64,000 bases of DNA from Gammaproteobacteria bacterium. GTDB lineage: Bacteria > Gemmatimonadota > Gemmatimonadetes > Longimicrobiales > Gaopeijiaceae. The position numbers were made by a program, and so were the translations under genes. The notes under the pieces are model-generated. The model did not search any database, was not told the origin of the DNA, and was given only the letters and a program-made list of their open reading frames with translations. Each line of letters opens with the position of its first letter. The stretch's first letter is position 1. The stretch lies in assembly GCA_028819075.1 (NCBI GenBank), contig JAPPMM010000051.1:1-64000 (forward strand), written 5' to 3'. Of the stretch, positions 6,705 through 19,350 are shown one piece after another.

Positions 6705-9317
6705 TCAGCGTGTCTGCGGCGCGTTCATCTGCAACGGGATGATGTCCACGTCCCAGCGGGTGTCGCCCAGCAGGTGCTTCACGAAGTACTCGGCGCGCAG
6801 CCAGAACCAGTAGTCGCTCATGTCGCCGAAGCCGTGGCGCTGGCCCGGGAAGATGAAGAAGTCGAAGCGCTTGTTGGCGCGGATGAGGGCCTCCGCCATG
6901 CGGAAGGTGCCGGCGTGGTGCACGTTGTTGTCGTTGTCGCCGGTGGTGAGCAGGAGGTGGCCCTTGAGGTTGGCGGCGAGGTCGGAGTTGCGCTCGATGT
7001 CGTATTCGAAGCTCACATTGCCCTCGTCGTCCACGACCTCCTTCACGCCGTGGTGGGTCTCCGACCAGGACCGGTTGTACACGTCGTTGTTGTGGTTGCC
7101 CGCCGACGACACCGCCACCTTGAAGAAGTCGGGATAGACGAGCATGGCCGCGGTGGACATGAAGCCGCCGCCGGAATGGCCGTATATTCCCACTTTGTCT
7201 ATGTCTATAAAGTCGTGGCGGTCGGCCAACTGTTCGATGACTGCTTTCTTGTCAGCCAGTCCATAGTCGCGCAGGTCGCCATATCCATAGTTGTGGTACC
7301 ACTTTGAGCGATCGGGGTGGCCGCCCCGGTTCCCCATGGTCACGACGATCATGCCGAACTGCGCGAGCGCCTGCTCGTACGGGTTGGCCGACCACGACTT
7401 CGACACCGACTCGGTCTGCGGTCCCGGATAGACGTACGCCACAATGGGATACGTCTTCGAAGGATCGAAGTCGTAGGGCTTGTACATCACCCCGTAGATG
7501 TCGGTTACGCCGTCCGCGGCTTCCACCTGGTAGGGCTCGGGGAAGTGGTATCCGGCCGCATCCAGGGCCCCGAAGTCGGCTTCGCCCAGGTCCATGATGC
7601 GCTGGCCCGAGGCGTCGAACAGCGCGGATGTGGGAGCCGTGTTCACGCGCGAGTAGTTGCTGACGAAGTAGCGGTTCGACTCACCCATCTCGGACTGGAA
7701 GTCGAAGTTCCCGGGGTTCAGCAGCGTGAGCCCGGTCCCGTTCAAGCTCACCCGATAGAGGTGCGCGTAGTAGGGATCCTCGCCCTCCTCCCGGCCCTGC
7801 CCGGTGAAGAAGACGAAGCCGCGCGCCTCGTCCACGCCGACGATGCCGTCCACGTGCCAGGGCCCCTCGGTGAGCCGCTGCCTCAGTTCCCCGTCGGGCC
7901 CGTACAGGTAGAGGTGGGCCCAGCCGTCCCGCTCCGACCACCACAGGATGTCGCCGCCCGCGAGCATCTCGACCGGGCGCGTCTCGATGTATGTGTTCAG
8001 GCTGTCCACGAAGAGCATGCGCGCGTTGCCCGTGCCGGCGTCCGCAACCATGACCGCGGCCCGGTGCCGGTCCCGGCTCAGGCGCACGAAGTAGAGCTCC
8101 TCGGAGTCGTCGGAGATCCACAGCGAGCGGTCAGGTTCCTCGGAGTCCGGGTAGTCGAACTGACGCTGCGCCGTGATGCGCAGATCCTCGTCCTTCCACG
8201 GCTCGTGCGAGACCGTCACCTGGCTCTTGGAGGCGAGGTCATAGACGATGATCTCCTCCTGGGTCACCGACTCCTCCCCGGCCATCTCATAGGAGTAGGT
8301 CTCGAGCTCCGGGCGGTCGTTGCCATTCCCCACCACGTGCACCACCCAGAGCTCGCCCACCTCGCGGTTGTCGCGCCGGATCAGCGCAAAGCGCTCCGAG
8401 TCCTTGGCCCACGAGATCGACGCCGCCTTGCGGTCATCCTTCTCCTCCTCGAGGGAGACGTTGGTCTCGCCGCGGCCGGTGTAGTTGGCCTCGTAGGTGT
8501 AGTACTGCTCGCCGTCGGTGGTGAGTTGGGTCTCGGTGACCTCGACATCGTCCTCGGCGTCGTCGGCTTCGTCCCCGGACTTGGCCCGGCGGGCCTCGAG
8601 AATCTGCTCGTAGTCGTCGCCGCTCATCATGAACAGGTTGTGGTCGCGGGCGAAGACCACGGTCTGGCCGTCAGGGGACACGCTGGCCCAGTCCGGATGA
8701 TTGTCGGGCGCCTCGTAGTCCTCGAGCTCACGCAGCGTCCGGGTCGACACCGTGTACTCGAAGTGGTGCACGCGCTTGCGGGTCGAACTGCCCGAGTCGT
8801 CCTCCTCCTCGTCCTGATCCTCCTCCACTTCCTCGTCCTCATCCTCCACCTCCTCGTCCTGCGAGGATTCCACCTCGAAGTGGAGGATGTTGTCGCTGAT
8901 GAAGCGGATGTTACGGATGGGCAGATGCTGCCCGTCCCACGGATCGCGGGTGATGCGCGTCAGTTCGGCGGCGATGCGGTCGTTGTCGAAGAGCAGGGTG
9001 CGCGATCCGGCGCCGGGATCGACGATGTAGAAGAACGTCCCGTCGGCGTTCTCCCACTCGTACCAGAACCTGTCGGTGCCCTCGATCCACTGCGGATCGA
9101 CCGATGTCGAATGCACCATCTCGCTGATTCGGTAGGGCGCGAAGCGGGCGGCGAGCTCGTAGTTCGCCGGACCGGCCTGGGCATCGGACTCCTGCGGGGC
9201 CGGAATGGGAGCCGCCTCCGCGGGGCGCGGCGCGAGCGCGATGAGCATGAGGAGGGGCGAAAACGCGCGCGGCGCGGGCGAAATCGGACGGGAGAGAAAC
9301 CTGACGATGGCGTTCAT
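6705..9317 (-). CDS. Secreted S9B dipeptidyl-peptidase IV-like serine peptidase
   Basis: An 870-residue precursor. I chose ATG 9317 because it begins the signal peptide (PLLMLIALAPRPAEA). An N-terminal beta-propeller spans roughly residues 60-600 and the alpha/beta-hydrolase domain follows. The nucleophile is Ser715 in GHSGGGF, the acid lies in GDNDNNVH, and the catalytic His is about 828 in GQRHGFGD. It should cleave dipeptides from peptides in the periplasm or outside the cell. Residues 154-174 are an almost purely Asp/Glu stretch inside the propeller, with a second acidic patch about 100 residues later. The 3' flank (6621-6704) shows no gene. Confidence 0.92.
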   Translation of the reverse strand: MNAIVRFLSRPISPAPRAFSPLLMLIALAPRPAEAAPIPAPQESDAQAGPANYELAARFAPYRISEMVHSTSVDPQWIEGTDRFWYEWENADGTFFYIVDPGAGSRTLLFDNDRIAAELTRITRDPWDGQHLPIRNIRFISDNILHFEVESSQDEEVEDEDEEVEEDQDEEEDDSGSSTRKRVHHFEYTVSTRTLRELEDYEAPDNHPDWASVSPDGQTVVFARDHNLFMMSGDDYEQILEARRAKSGDEADDAEDDVEVTETQLTTDGEQYYTYEANYTGRGETNVSLEEEKDDRKAASISWAKDSERFALIRRDNREVGELWVVHVVGNGNDRPELETYSYEMAGEESVTQEEIIVYDLASKSQVTVSHEPWKDEDLRITAQRQFDYPDSEEPDRSLWISDDSEELYFVRLSRDRHRAAVMVADAGTGNARMLFVDSLNTYIETRPVEMLAGGDILWWSERDGWAHLYLYGPDGELRQRLTEGPWHVDGIVGVDEARGFVFFTGQGREEGEDPYYAHLYRVSLNGTGLTLLNPGNFDFQSEMGESNRYFVSNYSRVNTAPTSALFDASGQRIMDLGEADFGALDAAGYHFPEPYQVEAADGVTDIYGVMYKPYDFDPSKTYPIVAYVYPGPQTESVSKSWSANPYEQALAQFGMIVVTMGNRGGHPDRSKWYHNYGYGDLRDYGLADKKAVIEQLADRHDFIDIDKVGIYGHSGGGFMSTAAMLVYPDFFKVAVSSAGNHNNDVYNRSWSETHHGVKEVVDDEGNVSFEYDIERNSDLAANLKGHLLLTTGDNDNNVHHAGTFRMAEALIRANKRFDFFIFPGQRHGFGDMSDYWFWLRAEYFVKHLLGDTRWDVDIIPLQMNAPQTR

Positions 9318-9543
9318 GGTAGGGCTCTGTTCGGATGGAGGGACGACACGGCGGTTGCCCGGGACAGTGGTGCACAAGTGAATCCGTCGCCGAAAGCGGG
9401 GCAAGGGCGTTGAGGCTCACCTCGATGGGCCCGGGGAAGACCGGTCGGGGAACCATCCCGCGGGTTCATGCGATAAACGAGTCGCGCGCGGGCGCTTCGA
9501 GCCGCGGCGCCGGCGCCGGTTTCCTCGAACGGGGCGGGAAGGC

Positions 9544-9876
9544 ATGGAAGCGGAAATCCTGATCGTGCTGGTATCCGTCTTCGTCACCGGCGGCATGATC
9601 GGCGCGGCCGGCATCCTCCTCGCCCAGTTCTTCATGCGCCGCATTCCGGGAGTGAGCGCAACCGGCGCCCCGACCCGTGCCGAACTCGAGGGAATCCGCC
9701 GCGACGTAACCGAGATCGCCTACCACCTGGGGTCGGTGGAGGAGCGCCTCGACTTCGCGGAACAGCTGCTGGGAGGCGCGACCCCGACCGAGGTGCCCAG
9801 GGCCGTGACGAAGAAGGCGGAGGGTATCGCGCGCGTGTCCGGCGGGCCCGGAGGTGGCGGCACCCCCGCGGGTTGA
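9544..9876 (+). CDS. Small single-pass membrane protein with coiled coil, unknown function
   Basis: A 110-residue protein with one N-terminal membrane segment (about 5-30, ILIVLVSVFVTGGMIGAAGI). A cytoplasmic amphipathic helix follows (RAELEGIRRDVTEIAYHLGSVEERLDFAEQLL, written here as heptad-like leucine spacing over about 45-77) and then a Gly/Pro-rich tail. The layout resembles PspB-like or other small membrane adaptors, but I see no diagnostic motif. It is divergent from the S9 gene and followed by a good hairpin, so it is probably monocistronic. Confidence 0.65.
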   Translation: MEAEILIVLVSVFVTGGMIGAAGILLAQFFMRRIPGVSATGAPTRAELEGIRRDVTEIAYHLGSVEERLDFAEQLLGGATPTEVPRAVTKKAEGIARVSGGPGGGGTPAG

Positions 9877-9893
9877 TGCACTTTGCGGGCGGG

Positions 9894-9928
9894 ACGGACG
9901 GCAACGAGCGCTAACGAGCACCGTCCGT
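9894..9928 (+). terminator. Intrinsic-type terminator after the small membrane protein
   Basis: ACGGACGG (9894-9901) and CCGTCCGT (9921-9928) form a perfect 8-bp GC-rich stem, 18 bp past the stop codon, followed by the pyrimidine stretch TCCCTTCC. The 19-base loop contains AACGAGC twice. The position between two genes on the same strand fits a terminator. Confidence 0.5.
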
Positions 9929-9969
9929 TCCCTTCCACCCCGCATCCGCCACCCCGACCCCACACGCAC

Positions 9970-12153
9970 ATGCGCCATCCCAGCCGCTCCACGGCCCCCC
10001 GTCCCATCGTCCACCGCCCCTGCGCTTTCCACGCGCCGATCGCGCTGATGTTCGCGGCCGCGCTCGCCGCCGCAACGCCCGCCACGTCCCAGGAACCTTC
10101 CCCCACCGGCTTCACGGAAGCCCGGGCCGCCTCGCAGCTCGTGTGCGAGGCCCGCTTCCTGGAGCTGCCCCGCAGCGACTCGTTCCGCGAGCATCTGCGC
10201 ACCATCACCGCAAACCCCCACCCCGCCGGCTCGGAGGCCCAGCAGCGCGTCGGCGAGTACCTGGCCGGGGCGATGGAGCGCGCGGGCCTGGAGGTCGAGC
10301 GCCACCCCTACGACGTGTACCTGCCCGAGCTTACCGACGACGTGGAGGTGCACATCGTCACCCCCGTGTCCATGCAGTTGTCGAACCGCGAACCCGAGCT
10401 CCCGGAGGACCGCTTTTCGGGCCATCCCGACCTCCTCAACGGGTGGAACGCCTACTCGGGGTCCGGCGACGTGACGGCCGAGGTGGTCTACGCCAACTTC
10501 GGGCGGCGCGAGGACTACCTGGCACTCGACTCCATGGGCGTGTCGGTGGCCGGCAAGGTCGTCATCGCGCGCTACGGCGGGAATTTCCGGGGCTACAAGG
10601 TGCTGTTCGCCGAAGAGCGTGGAGCGGCGGGCGTGGTCATGTTCAACGATCCCGGCTTTTCCGATATCGACGCCTATCCGGATGGCCCGATGATGAACGG
10701 GCAGACGATCCAGCGGGGCTCGGTGCTCACCCTTCCCTGGACGGGCGATCCGCTCACGCCGTTCGTTCCGGCGCTGCCCCTGGACGGCGACATCCAGGTG
10801 GAGCGCCTCGACCCGTCGGAGGTGGCGCTGCACACCATCCCCGTGCTCCCCATCGGCTACGAGGCGGCGACCGAGATCCTGTCGCGCATGACCGGGCGCG
10901 CCACCCCGCCCGGGTGGAGCGCCGGGATGGAGCTCGACTACCGCCTGACCGGCGGACCGGAACTCACGGTGCGCGTGCGCGTGAATCAGCCGCGCCGGCT
11001 GACCCGCGCCACCAACGTGGTCGGCACGCTGCGCGGAAGCGAGTTCCCCGACGAGTGGTTCATTCTGGGCGCGCACTACGACCCCTGGGGATTCGGCGCG
11101 ATCGATCCCAACGGAGGCACCGCCATGCTCCTCACCCTGGCGGAGGCGCTCGGCGCGCTGGCCCGGGACGAGGCGTGCCGGCCCCGGCGCTCGATCATGA
11201 TCGCGCACTGGGACGCCGAGGAGTACGGCATCATCGGCTCGACCGAGTGGGTGGAGCACTTCCGCGAGGAGCTGGAGGCCAACGCGATCGCGTACATCAA
11301 CGCCGACGGGGCGGTGTCGGGCGGGCGGTTCGGCGCGTCCTCGTCACCCTCGCTCAAGGGCCCGATCATCGAGGCGGTGGGCCGCGTGGCCTATCCGGGC
11401 GAGGACGGCACCATCCTGGACTGGTGGCTCGAGAGCACCGCCGACGAGGCGGAGGAGCCGGCGATGGGCAACCTGGGCGGCGGGTCGGACCACGTGGGCT
11501 TCTACACGCACGCCGGCGTGCCGTCCGGGGCGCTCTCGTCGGGGAATCCCGGCGGAGTGTACCACTCCAACTACGACAACTTCGCCTGGTACGAGCGGTT
11601 CGGAGACACCGACTTCGTCTTCGGGCCGATGATCGCACGCGCGGACGGCATCCTCGCGCTGCGCTTCGCCAACGCCGACGTGCTCCCGTACGACGTGGCC
11701 CGCTACGCGTCGGACACGCGCACCCACGTGGGCACTCTGAACGATGTGGCCGAGGCACGGGGGCTGCGCGTGGACTTCTCCGCCCTTGCCGAGTCGACGC
11801 GGGAGCTGGACGAGGCCGCCGCCGAACTCGTGGCCGCCCGCGACCTCTGGATCGCGTCCGGGGACGTCGACCCCGCCGCCGCCGAGGCCGTGAACCGGGC
11901 GCTGATCGGGCTGGAGAAGGCGTGGCTGAACGACCGCGGGCTCCAGGGGCGCCCGTGGAGCCGCTCGATCTACGTCTCGCCCGACCCCTTCAGCGGGTAC
12001 GCGTCGTGGATGCTTCCGGGGCTGCGATACGAGCTGGAGACCAACGACCGCGCCGACCTTCCGGGGTGGGAGCGGGTGTACGTGGCGGCGGTGCGGGACC
12101 TGGCGGCGCGCATGCGGGAGGTGGCGGCGATGATCGAGCGGGCGGGCGGGTAG
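9970..12153 (+). CDS. Secreted M28B peptidase, glutamate carboxypeptidase II/transferrin-receptor-like
   Basis: A 727-residue precursor with an export signal ending near TPATSQ. Order of domains: N-terminal part of the M28 fold, a PA insert (about 165-255, GYKVLFAEERGAAGVV), the catalytic zinc domain, and a C-terminal TFR-like helical dimerisation domain (about 600-727). Zinc and catalytic residues are clear: GAHYDPW (His369), IDPNGGT (Asp379), HWDAEEYG (Glu417/418), NADGAV and YHSNYDNF. This is the layout of N-acetylated acidic dipeptidases, so it should trim C-terminal residues from small peptides. The start is chosen from the signal peptide; no clear ribosome site precedes it. Confidence 0.92.
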   Translation: MRHPSRSTAPRPIVHRPCAFHAPIALMFAAALAAATPATSQEPSPTGFTEARAASQLVCEARFLELPRSDSFREHLRTITANPHPAGSEAQQRVGEYLAGAMERAGLEVERHPYDVYLPELTDDVEVHIVTPVSMQLSNREPELPEDRFSGHPDLLNGWNAYSGSGDVTAEVVYANFGRREDYLALDSMGVSVAGKVVIARYGGNFRGYKVLFAEERGAAGVVMFNDPGFSDIDAYPDGPMMNGQTIQRGSVLTLPWTGDPLTPFVPALPLDGDIQVERLDPSEVALHTIPVLPIGYEAATEILSRMTGRATPPGWSAGMELDYRLTGGPELTVRVRVNQPRRLTRATNVVGTLRGSEFPDEWFILGAHYDPWGFGAIDPNGGTAMLLTLAEALGALARDEACRPRRSIMIAHWDAEEYGIIGSTEWVEHFREELEANAIAYINADGAVSGGRFGASSSPSLKGPIIEAVGRVAYPGEDGTILDWWLESTADEAEEPAMGNLGGGSDHVGFYTHAGVPSGALSSGNPGGVYHSNYDNFAWYERFGDTDFVFGPMIARADGILALRFANADVLPYDVARYASDTRTHVGTLNDVAEARGLRVDFSALAESTRELDEAAAELVAARDLWIASGDVDPAAAEAVNRALIGLEKAWLNDRGLQGRPWSRSIYVSPDPFSGYASWMLPGLRYELETNDRADLPGWERVYVAAVRDLAARMREVAAMIERAGG

Positions 12154-12182
12154 TGCCGGCGTCGGGCATATGAGGAGGCTTC

Positions 12183-13427
12183 ATGCGCAGTAGTATCACG
12201 GACGGACGTCGCATAGTATCAACGGCCTTGGCGATCTTCCTGATCCACGCGCTCTCGGGGTGCGCGCCCGAAGGCAGCAGCGACGCCGACGCTGGCGAGG
12301 GCCTCGACTTCGAAGCCCTCTCGGCGGCCCTCCTCGCGCGGATGGACCTGCAGCCCGGTGAGCGCGTCCTGCTGGTCGGGGAGGGCGGCAACCGCTGGGA
12401 TGCAATCGTCCCGTTGCTGCGCGCCGGCGTCAGGGCGGCCGGCGGGGTGGATCTGGGTGCGGTCGATGTCCGTGGCGCAGTGCTTGGGGCGGATGAGGCG
12501 GTCGCGGGAGCGGACCCGTCAGCAGGTCGGCCCGCAGAGTTCGCGGCTGCCCTGGAGACTGCGCCGGAGGGGTGGGCGGAGCCGCTCGCCACGGTAGATG
12601 TCGCGGTCAAGCTCCCGGGGGCCGCGGCGGACCCGACGCGGGACAACGACGTGTACCGCGCGCTGCAGGACGTGCTGCGGAGCGGGCGGGGGCGGACCGT
12701 TCACTTCCACTGGGCCGGCGCCACCTCGTTCGAGATGGTGGAGCTTGCCGTCGACGACCGGGTGGATCGCGTCTACCGGACCGCCGTGCTGGACACCGAC
12801 TACGCGGCCCTCGCCGACGCGCTGGTGGCCTTCGAGGCGGCGCTCACGAGCGGGCCCGTGCGGGTGACGACGCCCGCCGGTACCGACATCACCTTCCTTG
12901 TGGACGACGGACCGGTGACGCGCCAGGACGGGGACGCGTCGGCTGCGCGTGCGCAACGTGCGCGCAACCTGATCGATCGCGAGGTGGAGATTCCCGCGGG
13001 CGCGGCGAGGGTCCTGCCGCTGCTGGAAACGGTGGTGGGGCAGATCGCCTTCCCCCCCGCGCTGTGGGGCGGTGAACGCGCGGAAGGGGTGGTCCTGCGT
13101 TTCGAGGGAGGCCGCGTGGTGGAGGTGGAGGCCGACGCCGGGCGTGACGGGGTCGTGCGCGAGATGGACGAAGCCGGAGAGGCGGGCCGGACCTTCCGCG
13201 AGCTGGGGGTGGGGTTCAACCCGTTGCTGGCGATTCCCGAGGGCGAGGAGTGGATCCCGTACTACGGCTACGGGGACGCCGTGGTGCGGCTGTCGCTGGG
13301 CGACAACACCGAGCTGGGCGGGTCAGTCGGGGGCGGCTACGTGCGCTGGAACTTCTTCGCGGACGCGACGGTGACGGTGGGGGGTGAGATCTGGGTGGAG
13401 GGTGGAAGGCTGGTGGAGGGGCGTTAG
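12183..13427 (+). CDS. M29-like aminopeptidase-family lipoprotein
   Basis: A 414-residue protein with a lipobox (ALSGC). The body resembles the M29 (AmpS-type) metalloaminopeptidase fold: TTPAGTDITF, ARNLIDREVEIPAG, the late FRELGVGFNP block and LSLGDNTELGG followed by a VGGEIWVEGG hairpin. In M29 enzymes the late region contributes Glu, His and Asp metal ligands. Here the usual histidine after GDNT is not obvious (GSVGGGYVRW), so metal binding may be altered. It follows the M28B gene by 29 bp and is probably co-transcribed, which fits a peptide-degrading pair. It ends 5 bp from a convergent gene. Confidence 0.7.
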   Translation: MRSSITDGRRIVSTALAIFLIHALSGCAPEGSSDADAGEGLDFEALSAALLARMDLQPGERVLLVGEGGNRWDAIVPLLRAGVRAAGGVDLGAVDVRGAVLGADEAVAGADPSAGRPAEFAAALETAPEGWAEPLATVDVAVKLPGAAADPTRDNDVYRALQDVLRSGRGRTVHFHWAGATSFEMVELAVDDRVDRVYRTAVLDTDYAALADALVAFEAALTSGPVRVTTPAGTDITFLVDDGPVTRQDGDASAARAQRARNLIDREVEIPAGAARVLPLLETVVGQIAFPPALWGGERAEGVVLRFEGGRVVEVEADAGRDGVVREMDEAGEAGRTFRELGVGFNPLLAIPEGEEWIPYYGYGDAVVRLSLGDNTELGGSVGGGYVRWNFFADATVTVGGEIWVEGGRLVEGR

Positions 13428-13432
13428 TCCAC

Positions 13433-14440
13433 CTACCGCCGCCTCCGCGCCCGCCGCTCGACCGCCATCTCCACGAGCCGGCGCAACTCGGCGATGGGCT
13501 CCGCGTGGTCGTCGACCTGGAGGCGCAGAACCACGTCGTTGTTGAGCCAGACGCCGCCGTCTTCCTTGACGATCAGCAGGGCTGCGGACTGCATGCCGCG
13601 GGTGTCGCCGCCCGCCGCCTGACCGGCCTCCAGGGCGGCCACCAGCCGCTGGGAGAGGTGGCCGGGGGTGTTCTCGAAGGCGGTGACCATGTCGTCCACG
13701 ACGGCGGGACCGGCCAGGATGTTGCCCTGCGCGGAGGTGTAGCGGCCGATGCGGTGCCCCGCCCAATCGCTGGCGCGCGGGCCGGTGTGGGTCGCCATCT
13801 CGCCGCGTGCGTTCATGACCGAGAACTGGCGGCCCTCGATGCTCCACCGCTCCGGGTCGGGATTCGGGTCGGCGGCCAGGACGCGCTCCACCACCTCGGC
13901 GGGCGAATATCCCTCGCGCAGGAGCGCGAGTGCCTGCGGGCCGTAGCTCACGTCCACCACGGCCTGGGTGGCCACCACCCCGACCCCGGCCTCGCCCCAG
14001 ATGACCCCGTTGCCCACGCTGAATACCCGCGACTGGACCGCCACTCCGACCTCTTCGGTTTCCGGGTCGTAGCCGACGATCGAGAAGGTCCCGACGGTAT
14101 CCCAGGGGGCTCTGCTGGCGGCGGTCACCGGCCCGCGGACGGGCACCCCCGGGCCTCCACCCCTCCCCAGGACGTAGCGCCCATCCGGATGCATCCTGAC
14201 GAGCGTAATCCCCCGATACTGGTATGCGATGACCATGTTCCGAGCGGCCGCCTGCGCCCACAGCTTCGCGAGGAACGGTCCACTCTGGTTGCGGATCCGC
14301 ATCGCATCCACCCCCTCCACCTCCACGACCTTCTCGACCAGCCAGCCGGTCGTCTCCTCGACCGGCGGAGTCGTCGCGCAGCCGCCCAACACCAACGCCA
14401 GCACGAGCGCCGTCCAGTACATCCTGCCATTACCCATCAT
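13433..14440 (-). CDS. DUF1028-family (Ntn-hydrolase-like) lipoprotein
   Basis: A 335-residue protein with a lipobox (LGGCAT) and AAGGA eight bases before ATG 14440. The N-terminal about 100 residues are family-specific. From about residue 115 the DUF1028 signature begins: TFSIVGYDPETEEVGVAVQSR, then GVVATQAVVDVSYGPQALALL, the SAQGNILAG block and NDVVLRLQVDDH at the end. DUF1028 proteins resemble Ntn hydrolases and occur near peptidases and amidases; their biochemical role is not established. The surrounding peptidase genes are consistent with amino-acid catabolism. The gene behind it on the same strand starts 58 bp upstream. Confidence 0.85.
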   Translation of the reverse strand: MMGNGRMYWTALVLALVLGGCATTPPVEETTGWLVEKVVEVEGVDAMRIRNQSGPFLAKLWAQAAARNMVIAYQYRGITLVRMHPDGRYVLGRGGGPGVPVRGPVTAASRAPWDTVGTFSIVGYDPETEEVGVAVQSRVFSVGNGVIWGEAGVGVVATQAVVDVSYGPQALALLREGYSPAEVVERVLAADPNPDPERWSIEGRQFSVMNARGEMATHTGPRASDWAGHRIGRYTSAQGNILAGPAVVDDMVTAFENTPGHLSQRLVAALEAGQAAGGDTRGMQSAALLIVKEDGGVWLNNDVVLRLQVDDHAEPIAELRRLVEMAVERRARRRR

Positions 14441-14497
14441 TGCGTTCCTTCCAGCTGTGCAGTCCTGCCCGTCTCCCAGGCGCGCCGAACTGTGCCG

Positions 14498-15412
14498 CTA
14501 TGCCTCCGCAGCTCGTCTCTCGCTCGTGTACAGGAAGTTCGTGAAGCCTTCGTCGTAGTCCGACAGTCCGTTCTGGCCGGTGAGCTTCATGCGCTCGTCG
14601 TAGAGGCGGCGCATCAGGTTCGCCACCGTTCCCTCGGCGGGTCCATCCTCGGGATGCAGTGCCATGAAGTCGTCCCGCAGTTCCTCGCGCAGCGCTCCCT
14701 CCTCGATCATCGTCCGGTAGCGCACCGGCTCGCGGTCCGCCAGCACCCAGAGATTGCGGTGGAGCCGCTCGCAGCGTGCCGACTGCACCAGCACCGCCTC
14801 GCCCGAGCCGACCATCGACAGGTATCCCAGCACCTGCGCGTGCAGCTCCTTCAGATACCCTTTCCGGTGCGAGAACTCGTGCGCGATGATGTGCGGTTCG
14901 AAGACACCCGCGTCCCGGAGGATGGACACGTCGCCCGAAAAGATGTCGCAGGTGCCGAGGGCGAAGGGAAAGACGAGTCCCGCGAGGGTGAACTGACGTA
15001 TCTCCGAACTGGTTTCGACGCGCTGGTCGGTGATGTCGGCGATGAAGTCGGTCAGGTGCCGGTTGATCAGGCGCGCGACTTCCGCCCGCGGGATGCGCTC
15101 GGCGGTGTATTCGTCGTTCACGCGCTCCGTGAGCCATTCGACCTCGCGCTCGCGCTCCTGCTCGGGCATCGGTGTGAGATGTTTCACGTCCGCTCCGAAG
15201 GTGTCCAGGAAGTCGATGGCGCGCACGTTGCGGCGGGCGAACCAGTCGACCGCCACGCTCCCCGCGTAGGCGCCCAGCGCCACGGCCTGGAGTGCGCGCC
15301 CCGGGGGTGTCGCCCCCAGCAGGATGCGCGAAGCGAGCGGCGCCGCGACCATCAGGTCGGTCAGCGAAATGGGCGAGTAGGTCGCCTGATTGGGGATGCG
15401 GACGGTTTCCAT
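14498..15412 (-). CDS. Membrane-associated zinc metallopeptidase-like protein (DUF3810-like, HEFSH motif)
   Basis: A 304-residue protein. ATG 15412 is chosen because GGGAGG lies just upstream. A short hydrophobic N-terminal part (LMVAAPLASRILLGA, ALGAYAGSVAVDWF) suggests membrane association. The core has IIAHEFSHRKGYLKE (HExxH-type zinc motif) and, later, DDFMALHPEDG, with DEGFTNFLY near the C-terminus. This layout matches the DUF3810 family of putative zincin peptidases. Substrate unknown. It is divergent from metH, with which it shares a 206-bp upstream region. Confidence 0.75.
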   Translation of the reverse strand: METVRIPNQATYSPISLTDLMVAAPLASRILLGATPPGRALQAVALGAYAGSVAVDWFARRNVRAIDFLDTFGADVKHLTPMPEQEREREVEWLTERVNDEYTAERIPRAEVARLINRHLTDFIADITDQRVETSSEIRQFTLAGLVFPFALGTCDIFSGDVSILRDAGVFEPHIIAHEFSHRKGYLKELHAQVLGYLSMVGSGEAVLVQSARCERLHRNLWVLADREPVRYRTMIEEGALREELRDDFMALHPEDGPAEGTVANLMRRLYDERMKLTGQNGLSDYDEGFTNFLYTSERRAAEA

Positions 15413-15606
15413 GACCCTCCCGGGGTTGCTGTAGGCGTTCCCGGCGTAACGGCGATCGTTCCCGCGCGCCGACCGGTCTTTCCGGTGCAACGACAAGCCT
15501 GCTCGGCGCACCGGCATGCGCTCCCGGAGTAAACGGCAACCGGACCCGAAAGTTCCTGGCGGGACCCGGTGCTCGCTCCTGCGGTATCGGAGACGCCTTC
15601 CGTTAC

Positions 15607-15612
15607 TATACT
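15607..15612 (+). promoter_or_regulatory. -10-like element of metH, six bases before its ATG
   Basis: TATACT at 15607-15612 is a good -10 hexamer, six bases before the metH ATG at 15619. No Shine-Dalgarno sequence is present, so a leaderless mRNA is plausible. The expected -35 position (about 15584-15589) reads GTATCG, which is poor, so this call is weaker than the one at 3940. I see no cobalamin- or SAM-riboswitch-like structure in the 206-bp intergenic region. Confidence 0.35.
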
Positions 15613-15618
15613 GACGCC

Positions 15619-19346
<3,728 letters not shown>

Positions 19347-19350
<4 letters not shown>

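Noticed and set aside
7317..9413. A plus-strand open frame of about 700 codons opposite the S9 peptidase
   Set aside because: It is an antisense shadow with low-complexity Val/Arg/His sequence and no family motif; the peptidase has clear catalytic residues.
9318..9543. A tRNA-like stretch (GGTTCATGC) in the divergent region
   Set aside because: No cloverleaf arms pair around it and no acceptor stem is present.
15413..15618. A cobalamin or SAM riboswitch before metH
   Set aside because: I looked for a B12-box-like conserved core and for stacked helices and saw none; the region also supports a leaderless start.
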